Source: Kitasatospora sp. MMS16-BH015
GTDB taxonomy: Bacteria > Actinomycetota > Actinomycetes > Streptomycetales > Streptomycetaceae
Direction of reading: 5' to 3'
Length of the DNA: 64,000 nucleotides
NCBI RefSeq assembly: GCF_002943525.1
Contig: NZ_CP025394.1
Coordinates: 5,642,001-5,706,000 of the forward strand
The position numbers and the translations under genes were made by a program. The notes under the pieces are model-generated. The model ran no database searches. It worked only from the letters and a program-made list of their open reading frames with translations, and was not told where the DNA came from. Shown piece by piece: positions 47,151-55,057 of the stretch (positions within the stretch are counted from its first letter, which is position 1; every line of letters begins with the position of its first letter).

Positions 47151-48481
47151 CCTGGGTGCGGGTGACCCACCTGGCGGCCGGCGGGCTGCTGCTCGCCGCG
47201 CTGGTCGCGCTGGCCCGGGGCGGGGTGGCCGAGCCCCGGGTCGCGCTGGCCTTCGCCCTGGTGATCGCGGTCGGCGAGCTGGCCCGGGTCCGCCTCCCCG
47301 GCGGCCGGGAGCAGGCCCCGATCGGCGCGGCCGTCACCCTCGCGTACGCCCTGCTCGGCCCGCTGCGCGGGGTGCCCACCCAGCACGGCGTGCTGCAGGT
47401 GGTGGCGGTGGCGGGGGCCGGCGCGCTGGTGGGCACGGCCCGGGTGGTGGCCCGGGGCGGGGTGGGCCACCGGGCGGAGGAGCTGGACGGCTTCGCCCGG
47501 CGGCTGCTCGGGGCCGCCTTCGCCGCCACGCTGTTCCAGCCGCTCTACAACAGCGGGGTGCTGGACCGGGCCGCCCTGGGCGGGCCCGGGTACGGGGTGT
47601 TCCTGACCGTGGTGGCGGCCCTGACCGCGCTCTGCGACGCCACCCTGGCGGCGGTGCTGCACCGGGGGCGGACGGGGCTGCGGTTCACCGCCGCGCTGGA
47701 GGACGAGCTGCGGGCGCTGCTCGGGATCGGATCGGCGATCGTGGCGACCGGGATGCTGGTCAGCCTGCTGGCCGGGGAGGTCGGGCTCTGGGCGCTGCCG
47801 CTGTTCTGCACGCCGCTGCTGCTGGCCCAGGCCTCCTTCCGGCGGGCGGCGGCCGTCCGGGCGACCACCGGACAGACCATCGAGACGCTGGCCCGGGCCA
47901 CCGAGATCGCCGGGTACACCCCGGTCGGGCACGCCCGGCGGGTCGCCGACACCGCCTGCGAGCTGGGCCGGGCGCTGGGCCTGGGCACCCGGGAGCTGAC
48001 CCTGCTGGAGTACGCCGCGCTGATGCACGACATCGGCCAGCTCTCGCTGGTCGAGCCGGTGCCCGGCGGGGCCACCGCCCGGCTCGGCCTGCCCGAGCAG
48101 CAGCGGATCGCCCGCCTCGGTAGCGAGGTGATCCGGCGCACCGGGGTGCCCCGGCAGGTCTCCCGGCAGGTGGCCCGGTTGGCCGATCCGTACCGGCGCC
48201 CGGACGGCGGGCCGGACCGCAGCCTGCCGCTGGCCGCCCGGATCATCAAGGTGGCCAACGCCCACGACGAACTGCTCTCGGCGGCCCTCGGCCGGGGCCT
48301 CGACCCGGCCGCGGCCCGCCGCGCGGCGGTCGAGCAGCTGCGCGCCGACGCCGGCGCGGGCTACGACCCGCGGGTGCTCAAGGCCCTCCTGCGCCCCGCC
48401 CGGGGCGTCAGACCGGCCAGAGCCGGGAAAGTCGGCGCGGGAAGCGCGCTCAAGGGGCGCCGTGGTTGGATGCGGTCATAG
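47147..48481 (+). CDS. Membrane HD-domain protein with degenerate GYP region
   Basis: The product is 444 aa with the same layout as its upstream neighbour: an N-terminal half with about six membrane segments and a C-terminal HD domain (HARRVADTACELGRALG, LMHDIGQLSLV, AARIIKVANAHDELLS). The HD pair is kept, but the GYP signature is replaced by LADPYRRPDGGPDRSLPL and one expected His of the HH pair is missing. It is therefore likely impaired as a phosphodiesterase and may be a regulatory partner. Its GTG overlaps the upstream stop (GTGA). The basic C-terminus is poorly conserved-looking. Confidence 0.82.
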   Translation: MTWVRVTHLAAGGLLLAALVALARGGVAEPRVALAFALVIAVGELARVRLPGGREQAPIGAAVTLAYALLGPLRGVPTQHGVLQVVAVAGAGALVGTARVVARGGVGHRAEELDGFARRLLGAAFAATLFQPLYNSGVLDRAALGGPGYGVFLTVVAALTALCDATLAAVLHRGRTGLRFTAALEDELRALLGIGSAIVATGMLVSLLAGEVGLWALPLFCTPLLLAQASFRRAAAVRATTGQTIETLARATEIAGYTPVGHARRVADTACELGRALGLGTRELTLLEYAALMHDIGQLSLVEPVPGGATARLGLPEQQRIARLGSEVIRRTGVPRQVSRQVARLADPYRRPDGGPDRSLPLAARIIKVANAHDELLSAALGRGLDPAAARRAAVEQLRADAGAGYDPRVLKALLRPARGVRPARAGKVGAGSALKGRRGWMRS

Positions 48482-48555
48482 CGTGGAACACCGGAGGCGG
48501 GGCGGATCCCGGCGGCCGGTCCGGCAAGCCGGCCGGCCGGCACGGCGGACCGGCT

Positions 48556-48583
48556 GATCGGTACCGGCCGATCGGTGTCGGCC
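48556..48583. repeat. Tandem 14-bp repeat in a CCGGC-rich palindromic stretch
   Basis: GATCGGTACCGGCC (48556-48569) and GATCGGTGTCGGCC (48570-48583) are adjacent and differ at two positions. The surrounding 48500-48600 is dense in GCCGG/CCGGC palindromes, between the HD gene and the TPR gene. Confidence 0.6.
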
Positions 48584-48658
48584 GGCACCGGCCTTCCGGC
48601 GCGACAGGGCGGGCCTTCGCACACGACAACGGGCAGACGACAACGGCAGGGACGGAAC

Positions 48659-49639
48659 GTGAGGATCTTCCACCGCACAAGGCACCGGCCGTCGGCCACC
48701 TGGCGGCAGACGACCGACCGGGCCTTCACGCTGATCGGTGACGGCCGCTACGAGGACGCCGGGGCGCTCCTGGTGATGGCGGCCGACCTGGAGCCCTGGC
48801 TCTCCGACTCCTGGTTCAACCTCGCCCTGCTGCACAAGTTCCGCCGCGACTGGGACCAGGCGCGCACCGCCGGGCTGCGCGCCGTCGCGCTGCTGGACCG
48901 CGAGCACGGCGCCCCGGACTGGTGGAACCTCGGCATCACCGCCACCGCGCTCCAGGACTGGGCGCTGGCCCGGCGCTCCTGGCAGGCCTTCGGGCTCAAG
49001 CTCCCGACCGGCGGCTCGCCCGCCGGACCGGTGGAGCTGGACCTGGGCACCACCCCCGTGCGGCTCTCGCCGGACGGCGAGTCCGAGGTGGTCTGGGGCA
49101 GACGGCTGGACCCGGCCCGGATCGAGGTGCTCTCCATCCCGCTGCCCTCCTCCGGCCGGCGCTGGGGCGAGGTGGTGCTGCACGACGGCGCCCCGCACGG
49201 GGAGCGGGTGGCCGACGGGGTCGCCTACCCGGTCTTCGACGAGATCGAGCTCTGGGCGCCCTCGCCGGTGCCCACCTACGTGGTGCTGCTGCAGGCCGCC
49301 ACGGCGGGTGACCGGGACGCGCTGGAGCGGCTGGTGGCCGACGCCGGGTACGCGGCGGAGGACTGGACGGCCTCGGTGCGGCTGCTCTGCCGGGCCTGCT
49401 CGGAGAGCCGGATGGCCACCGACGACGGCAACACCGCGCACCACGACCCGCACGACGACGGGGACGCCGCGCACCCCGGCCACCTGAGCCACCTGAGCGG
49501 CACCAGCGGGCTCTCCTGGCTGGCCGAGCGGGAGTGCGGGATCGCGGCCCCGGCCGCGCTGGTGCGCACCCTGCTCGACCGCTGGGTGGCCCTCTCCCCG
49601 GCGACCCGGGCCTACCGGGACCTGGAAGAGGTCTGCTGA
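48659..49639 (+). CDS. TPR-containing hypothetical protein
   Basis: The product is 326 aa. Residues ~20-115 contain two or three TPR-like helix pairs (DRAFTLIGDGRYEDAGALLVMAADLEP, SWFNLALLHKFRRDWDQARTAGLRA, WWNLGITATALQDWALARRSWQA). The remainder is a beta-rich domain (EVVWGRRLDPARIEVLSIPLPSSG) with a His/Asp-rich loop near 270 (HHDPHDDGDAAHPGHLSH). I do not recognise the second half. There is no signal peptide. GTG 48659 has GGACGGA upstream. It follows the HD pair on the same strand across a palindromic 177-nt gap, so it probably has its own promoter. Confidence 0.75.
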   Translation: MRIFHRTRHRPSATWRQTTDRAFTLIGDGRYEDAGALLVMAADLEPWLSDSWFNLALLHKFRRDWDQARTAGLRAVALLDREHGAPDWWNLGITATALQDWALARRSWQAFGLKLPTGGSPAGPVELDLGTTPVRLSPDGESEVVWGRRLDPARIEVLSIPLPSSGRRWGEVVLHDGAPHGERVADGVAYPVFDEIELWAPSPVPTYVVLLQAATAGDRDALERLVADAGYAAEDWTASVRLLCRACSESRMATDDGNTAHHDPHDDGDAAHPGHLSHLSGTSGLSWLAERECGIAAPAALVRTLLDRWVALSPATRAYRDLEEVC

Positions 49640-49725
49640 ACCACCGAAGTAAGGGCCGGTGATCGTCCTGGGGCCGTACCCTTGAGCGGTACATCTCGGA
49701 GACGTCAGGAAAGCGAACACCAACG

Positions 49726-50385
49726 ATGGCCGACCAGCACACGCACGACCACGACCACGCGGGCCACGACCACGCGGACCACTCGGAGCACGAGCACGAG
49801 GCCGGCGAGCAGAAGGTCGTCGGCGAGCTGCCGGACCTCTCGAAGGGCACGGCCCGCCCGATCACCGTGGTCGGCAACCCCGTCCTGCACCGGGAGTGCC
49901 GGACGGTCACCGTCTTCGACGAGGCGCTCTCCGACCTGATCGACGACATGTTCCAGTCGATGTACGCCGCCGAGGGCGTCGGCCTGGCGGCCAACCAGAT
50001 CGGCGTGGACGCCAAGGTCTTCGTCTACGACTGCCCGGACGACGAGAACGTCCGCCACGTCGGCCACGTGATCAACCCGGTGCTCGAGCCCTTCCCGGCC
50101 GACCGCCGCCGCCAGCTGGACGACGGCAACGAGGGCTGCCTCTCCGTCCCCACCGCCTACGCCGAGCTGCCCCGCCCGGACTACGCCGCCGTCACCGGCG
50201 TCGACAAGCAGGGCAACCCGGTCCGGGTCGAGGGCACCGGCTTCTTCGCCCGCTGCCTCCAGCACGAGACCGACCACCTGTTCGGCTTCCTCTACATCGA
50301 CAAGCTCTCCAAGCGCGACCGCAAGGACGCGCTGAAGCAGATGGCCGAGGGCACCGCCAAGTACGCCACCGTCCCGAACGCCTGA
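49726..50385 (+). CDS. def: Peptide deformylase with His-rich N-terminal tail
   Basis: The product is 219 aa. All three deformylase motifs are intact: GVGLAANQIG, EGCLSVP and CLQHETDHLFG (Cys, His and His ligands plus catalytic Glu). It removes formyl groups from nascent proteins. The first ~27 residues are an extension with about ten His alternating with Asp and Glu (MADQHTHDHDHAGHDHAD), unlike ordinary deformylases and resembling metal-storage tails. ATG 49726 begins this tail; no other good start lies before the catalytic domain. A 16-bp terminator follows. Confidence 0.94.
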   Translation: MADQHTHDHDHAGHDHADHSEHEHEAGEQKVVGELPDLSKGTARPITVVGNPVLHRECRTVTVFDEALSDLIDDMFQSMYAAEGVGLAANQIGVDAKVFVYDCPDDENVRHVGHVINPVLEPFPADRRRQLDDGNEGCLSVPTAYAELPRPDYAAVTGVDKQGNPVRVEGTGFFARCLQHETDHLFGFLYIDKLSKRDRKDALKQMAEGTAKYATVPNA

Positions 50386-50398
50386 CGGCACGCACGAC

Positions 50399-50434
50399 GG
50401 AAGGGCCCGGGAGCAGCCGCTCCCGGGCCCTTCC
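50399..50434. terminator. Terminator between convergent genes
   Basis: A perfect 16-bp stem (50399-50414 with 50419-50434) and a 4-nt AGCC loop lie between def and the minus-strand transglycosylase-like gene. Confidence 0.88.
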
Positions 50435-50447
50435 GTGTCCGCTCGCC

Positions 50448-51533
50448 CTACGAGGGCCGGTACCGCGGCAGGCTCGCGGCCACCTGGTCCAGGTAGCTCC
50501 GGATGGTCGCCAGTCTCGTCGCGTCGTGGTTGCGCACCGCCCAGGTGGACGCCTGGTACGCCGCGGCCAGGTTGAGCTCCGGGTCGCCCTGGGTGCCCCG
50601 CAGCTCCGGGGCGATGGCGCAGAGCATCCGCCCCACCGCGAGGATCGAGTCCTCGGCGGTGAACGGCGGTGTCGGCACGGTGTTCCGGCGGTCGGCCGGC
50701 AGGTAGTAGCGCAGCACCCGGGGGGTCCAGCGGGCGATGCCGTACTCGTCCTTGGCCGGGTCGCTCAGGTTCGGGTCGAACCCGCTCTCGGCCTTGAGCA
50801 CCGCCGCGATCAGGGCCGGGGTGACCTCGGGTTCCGGGCAGGCGGTGCCCGCCGCCACGATCAGGTCCCGGTACTGCGCGGGGATGTCCGTCCCGGGACG
50901 CAGCCAACGCTGCGCGCCCCGCAGCGGCCCCTGATCGGCGGCTGCCGCCGGCCCCGGCGCGGCGGAGTCCCCGGGCACCCGGAGCAGGAGCAGCGCGAGG
51001 GCGGCGACGGCCACCGCGCCGAGCAGGCGCGGCCAGGCCGCCGGCCGCCGTCGCCCGGGAGCACGCGGGCCGCGAGCCGGCCCGAGGGGCGGATCGGACG
51101 GCGGATCGACCCGTTCAGCCGGTGCAGCCGGCGCAGCCACGTCGTCCGGTCCACCTGCCGTAAGCGGCTCGTCCGGTTCACCCGCCTCATCCGCTTCATT
51201 CGGCCCACCCGATCCGTCGGCCTTGCCGGGACGGTCTGACGTACCTTCATCCGCCCGCACCGGCTCGGTGATCGACCGGTGCGCTTCGAGCCGCCGCTGC
51301 TCCCACTGCGCGGGATCCCCGCCGCAGGCGGTCACGAACGCCGCCAGCACCGCCTCGCTCGGCAGCCTTCGGCCGGCCGTCGCCTCGGCCAGCGTGGAGG
51401 CGGAGTAGTTGGTGCTGGCGGCGAGCCGTCGGTACGGCGGGCTGCCCGCCGTGCGGCGCAACTCCCGCAGCTCGAGCGCGAAGAGCGCCAGCGGTCCGTG
51501 CGCTGCGTCCAGCGGCTGTTCCTGCCGTCCCAC
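50448..51533 (-). CDS. HTH-transmembrane-lytic transglycosylase fusion protein
   Basis: The product is 361 aa. Domains in order: an N-terminal helix-turn-helix-like region (LALFALELRELRRTAG, YSASTLAEATAGRRLPSE, near 12-80), an acidic/Pro-rich linker, one transmembrane helix (LLGAVAVAALALLLLRVPG, near 185) and an extracytoplasmic SLT-like domain with LIAAVLKAESGFDPNL (catalytic Glu) and YGIARWTP. The topology puts the putative DNA-binding part inside and a peptidoglycan-binding or cleaving part outside. GTG 51533 has GGAGGA closely upstream. It is divergent from three secreted proteins across 254 nt, suggesting it may sense the wall and regulate them. Confidence 0.82.
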   Translation of the reverse strand: MGRQEQPLDAAHGPLALFALELRELRRTAGSPPYRRLAASTNYSASTLAEATAGRRLPSEAVLAAFVTACGGDPAQWEQRRLEAHRSITEPVRADEGTSDRPGKADGSGGPNEADEAGEPDEPLTAGGPDDVAAPAAPAERVDPPSDPPLGPARGPRAPGRRRPAAWPRLLGAVAVAALALLLLRVPGDSAAPGPAAAADQGPLRGAQRWLRPGTDIPAQYRDLIVAAGTACPEPEVTPALIAAVLKAESGFDPNLSDPAKDEYGIARWTPRVLRYYLPADRRNTVPTPPFTAEDSILAVGRMLCAIAPELRGTQGDPELNLAAAYQASTWAVRNHDATRLATIRSYLDQVAASLPRYRPS

Positions 51534-51787
51534 CTGTCCTCCTCCGGGTCCGTGTCCGCCCTTTGTCCGGCGTTTGTCCGAGCGGCTCAGGGGCCAGTGA
51601 CGGGGCGGTCCGGGCCCGGTTTGATGAGGTCCCGGTGCCCCGGCTCGCATGAGCCATGACAAGCATCAAACCCGTTCCGGGACGCGGCGGCCCTGCAGTT
51701 CACCGGATCCTCTCTGTGCGATTGTTCACACAGCGTCAGCAGATCTCACCGGTGGGTCGCGCCCTCATCCTCAGGAGGAATCCCTCG

Positions 51788-52969
51788 ATGTCCAACCCCT
51801 CCCAGCCCGCCCAGCCCGGGCTGTCCCGCCGTTCCGTCCTCCGGGCGGGCGCCGGGCTGACCCTGGGCGCCGGCCTGGCCGTGTCCGCGGCCGGCTCGGC
51901 CGCGGCGCTCCAGCGCGGCACCCCGCTCTGTGACGGCGCGGGTGATTCGGCCAAGGGCCAGGGCCTGGGCTCCGGCGACCTCGGCATCCCGTACTACCGC
52001 GCGCACGACAACACCTGGGGGTACGTCTTCGGTGACTCCTGGGCCAACGCGGCGCAGCAGGACCCGTACCTCGGCTCGCCGGTGATGCTGGCCCAGGCGA
52101 ACTTCGACCGCACCGGCGGCTCGCCGATCTCCTTCAGCTGGGCGCTGCCCACCGGCGGCCAGGCCAACCAGCTGTTCGACTACAACCACCAGGCCGACAA
52201 CGGCTACGGCTGGGAGTTCAGCCGGATCCCCAACGACTGCATCGAGTTCGGCGGCCGCACCTACATCCAGTACACCTCGGTCGCGGTCTGGGGCCCGCCG
52301 GCCGGCTACGACGGCTCGCTGATGTCCGGGGTGGCGTACTCCGACGACTACGGCGTGACCTGGCAGGACTACCCGTACCACTGGGCCGGGGACACCCAGG
52401 GCAACAACCAGTCCATGTACGGCATGTGGTCCTTCGCCGGCATCGACCCGGACGGCTGGCTCTACATCTTCTCCAAGCGCTGGAACGGCAGCCACAACAA
52501 CACCGCCGACGGCGGCGCCATCCAGCTCTTCCGGATCTGGCCGGACGACTTCCGGGCCGGCAACTTCGGGGCCCAGCAGAACTGGGCCTACCTGAACGGC
52601 TCCTGGCAGTGGACCACCGAGGCCGCGCCCTCGGTCATCCTCTCCGGCAACAACATCGGGGAGTTCTCGGTCAAGCGGATCAACGGCACGTACTGCATGA
52701 GCTACTTCGACGTGGCCGACTACTCGATCTGCACCCGCACCGCACCCCGCCCGGACGCGGTCTGGTCGGCGCCCAAGCCGCAGATCGTCGGCAACGCCTC
52801 CTTCCCGCCCAGCCACTGGGGCAAGCCGCAGCTCCCGTACCTCTACGGCGGGTACATCCACCCGGGCAGCGCGAACGCCAACTCGCTGACGCTGATCGTC
52901 TCGCAGTGGACCGGGAAGCAGGGCACCTCGCCGTACCGGGTGCTCCAGTACGACGGCATCAACCCGTGA
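51788..52969 (+). CDS. Tat-exported DUF4185 protein (sialidase-like fold)
   Basis: The product is 393 aa. The N-terminus is a twin-arginine signal, SRRSVLRAGAGLTLGAGLA, with a probable cleavage after AGSAAA. The mature part resembles DUF4185 proteins with five-bladed-propeller features: GYVFGDSWAN, GVAYSDDYGVTW and IFSKRWNGSHNN. Proteins of this family are linked to glycan cleavage in actinobacterial envelopes, but the reaction here is not established. ATG 51788 has AGGAGGAA upstream. The stop overlaps the next gene start (GTGA), so at least two secreted proteins are made together. Confidence 0.82.
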   Translation: MSNPSQPAQPGLSRRSVLRAGAGLTLGAGLAVSAAGSAAALQRGTPLCDGAGDSAKGQGLGSGDLGIPYYRAHDNTWGYVFGDSWANAAQQDPYLGSPVMLAQANFDRTGGSPISFSWALPTGGQANQLFDYNHQADNGYGWEFSRIPNDCIEFGGRTYIQYTSVAVWGPPAGYDGSLMSGVAYSDDYGVTWQDYPYHWAGDTQGNNQSMYGMWSFAGIDPDGWLYIFSKRWNGSHNNTADGGAIQLFRIWPDDFRAGNFGAQQNWAYLNGSWQWTTEAAPSVILSGNNIGEFSVKRINGTYCMSYFDVADYSICTRTAPRPDAVWSAPKPQIVGNASFPPSHWGKPQLPYLYGGYIHPGSANANSLTLIVSQWTGKQGTSPYRVLQYDGINP

Positions 52970-53982
52970 CGGGCCGTCGGACCACCTCGGCCGCCGTCCT
53001 CGCCTCGGCCGCGCTGCTGCTCGCCGTGGCGGCCCCGGCCCACGCGCGGTCCGGGCAGCCGGCCGTTCCGGGCCCGGTGTACTCCAGGTCGGCGGCCCTC
53101 GCCGGGTGCTACATCCCGCCGGACCGCGACATCGCCGTGACCCGCAAGGTCTACGAGGTCGGCCAGCGGATGAACGTGGACGACAAGGTGATGCTGGCCG
53201 GCTTCGAGACCGGCTGGGTCGAATCCCACATGAACAACCTGGACTGCGGCGACCGGGATTCACTCGGGGTGTTCCAGCAGCGCCCGTCCCAGGGCTGGGG
53301 CACGCCCGACCAGGTCATGGACGTGGACTACGCGGCGACCAAGTTCTTCACGGTCGCGCTGGCCAAGGAGCCGAGCATGCCGGACAGCACGGCCGGCCAA
53401 CTCGCCCAGGCCGTCCAGATCTCGGCCTGCCCGGGCTGCTACGACCAGGCGGAAGACATCGCCCGGGCGCAGCGCGACGAGGCGTTCCAGCCTTACGGGA
53501 CGATCGGCGACAAGTACGCGGCGATGGGCGGCGCCGGCAGCGTGCTCGGCCGGCCGGTGCGCGCCGAGGAGGACTCCTCGCTGGGCGGGCGGTTCCAGCT
53601 GTTCCAGAACGGGATCATCCTCTGGCACCCGGACGAGGCCCACCCGGTGTACGGGGACATCCTGCGCACGTTCTGGGCCACCGATGCCGAGCGGCACTGG
53701 GGCTTCCCGACCACGGACGAGGCGGATGCGGCCACGGCGCCGAACGGGACGCGGGGTCGGTACCAGTTCTTCGAGCACGGGCTGTTCCTGTGGTCGGCGG
53801 CCACCGGGACGCACGAGGTGCACGACGCCATCTACGACGCCTTCGCGGGGGGTGGTCGGGAGGCGAAGCTCGGTTATCCGACCGGTGACGAGGTGGACGA
53901 GAACGGCGGGCGGGCGCAGCACTTCCAGAACGCCACCATCCACTGGAACCCGAGCCAGGGCACCTGGATCACCACCAACTGA
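52966..53982 (+). CDS. Secreted transglycosylase-like enzyme with LGFP repeats
   Basis: The product is 338 aa. A Sec signal peptide (SAAVLASAALLLAVAAPAHA) is followed by a lysozyme/transglycosylase-like domain (VMLAGFETGWVESHMNN, SLGVFQQRPSQGWG). Residues ~180-338 hold LGFP-type repeats (KYAAMGGAGSVLGRPV, HWGFPTTDEADA, AKLGYPTGDEVDENGG), which bind the cell envelope. The LGFP tail is nearly identical at DNA level to that of the next gene, offset by 1025 bp. GTG 52966 overlaps the DUF4185 stop. It likely trims or binds peptidoglycan. Confidence 0.85.
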   Translation: MTGRRTTSAAVLASAALLLAVAAPAHARSGQPAVPGPVYSRSAALAGCYIPPDRDIAVTRKVYEVGQRMNVDDKVMLAGFETGWVESHMNNLDCGDRDSLGVFQQRPSQGWGTPDQVMDVDYAATKFFTVALAKEPSMPDSTAGQLAQAVQISACPGCYDQAEDIARAQRDEAFQPYGTIGDKYAAMGGAGSVLGRPVRAEEDSSLGGRFQLFQNGIILWHPDEAHPVYGDILRTFWATDAERHWGFPTTDEADAATAPNGTRGRYQFFEHGLFLWSAATGTHEVHDAIYDAFAGGGREAKLGYPTGDEVDENGGRAQHFQNATIHWNPSQGTWITTN

Positions 53983-53999
53983 CGGGAAGGCAGGAGACC

Positions 54000-55004
54000 A
54001 TGTCACCGCTCACCAGGCGCCCGGCCCGGCGCTTCGCGGCGCTGCTGCTGGCCGCCACCGCGTTCGGCCTCGGCACGGCCGTGCCCGCGAGCGCCTCCAG
54101 CCCGGACGGTTCGATCGGCCGGGGCGAGGTGCTGGACCGTGCGCAGTCCTGGGTCGACGCCCAGGTGCCGTACAACAACGTCGGCTGCTACCCGAACCAG
54201 TACGGCTGCTACCGGCCCGACTGCTCGGGGTACGTCTCGATGGCCTGGAACCTCAGCTCCGCGCTGGACACCTGGCACCTCTGGAACGTCACCAGCGACA
54301 TCGCCGCCGGCGACCTGCAGCCCGGCGACGCCCTGCTGCGCGACTCCGGCGGCACCGACCACGTGGCGCTGTTCGTCCGGTGGGCGGACGCCGCGCACAC
54401 CCAGCCGGTGGTCCGCGAGGAGATCGACTACGGCTATGTGGCCCAGGAGGACACCTGGACCAACGGGCTGCGCGGCTTCTCGCCCCGCCGGTACAACCAG
54501 CTGGACGACCTGATCCCGTACGGCACGATCGGCGTGAAGTACGCGGCGATGGGCGGCGGGGGCAGCGTGCTCGGGGCACCGATCACGGGGGAGCGCGACT
54601 CCTCGCTGGGCGGGCGGTTCCAGCAGTTCCAGAACGGGATCATCCTCTGGCACCCGGATGACGCCCACCCCGTGTACGGGGACATCCTGCGCACGTTCTG
54701 GGCCACCGATGCCGAGCGGCACTGGGGTTTCCCGACCACGGACGAGGCGGATGCGGCGGCCGCGCCGAACGGGACTCGGGGTCGGTACCAGTTCTTCGAG
54801 CACGGGCTGTTCCTGTGGTCGGCGGCCACCGGGACGCACGAGATCCACGACGCCATCTACGACGCCTTCGCGGCGGGCGGCCGGGAGGCGAAGCTCGGTT
54901 ACCCGACCGGTGACGAGGTGGACGAGAACGGCGGTCGGGCCCAGCACTTCCAGAACGCCACCATCCACTGGAACCCGAGCCAGGGCACCTGGATCACCAC
55001 CTGA
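54000..55004 (+). CDS. Secreted NlpC/P60-like protein with LGFP repeats
   Basis: The product is 334 aa. A Sec signal (FAALLLAATAFGLGTAVPASA) precedes a domain with a Cys in YRPDCSGYVSMAW, DLQPGDALL and a His in TDHVALFVRW, the layout of CHAP/NlpC-P60 amidohydrolases. From about residue 174 the LGFP tail copies that of the upstream gene. ATG 54000 follows AGGAG. It should cleave or bind peptidoglycan stem peptides outside the membrane. It is 17 nt downstream of the previous gene, ends before a hairpin, and converges with nrdB. Confidence 0.85.
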   Translation: MSPLTRRPARRFAALLLAATAFGLGTAVPASASSPDGSIGRGEVLDRAQSWVDAQVPYNNVGCYPNQYGCYRPDCSGYVSMAWNLSSALDTWHLWNVTSDIAAGDLQPGDALLRDSGGTDHVALFVRWADAAHTQPVVREEIDYGYVAQEDTWTNGLRGFSPRRYNQLDDLIPYGTIGVKYAAMGGGGSVLGAPITGERDSSLGGRFQQFQNGIILWHPDDAHPVYGDILRTFWATDAERHWGFPTTDEADAAAAPNGTRGRYQFFEHGLFLWSAATGTHEIHDAIYDAFAAGGREAKLGYPTGDEVDENGGRAQHFQNATIHWNPSQGTWITT

Positions 55005-55010
55005 CGCGAA

Positions 55011-55041
55011 GGGGCCGCCCGACGCGATGCCGGGCGGCCCC
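55011..55041. terminator. Terminator between the LGFP gene and nrdB
   Basis: GGGGCCGCCCG (55011-55021) pairs with CGGGCGGCCCC (55031-55041) across a 9-nt loop, followed by TCTC. It serves two convergent operons. Confidence 0.82.
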
Positions 55042-55057
55042 TCTCGTCATGGGTGTT

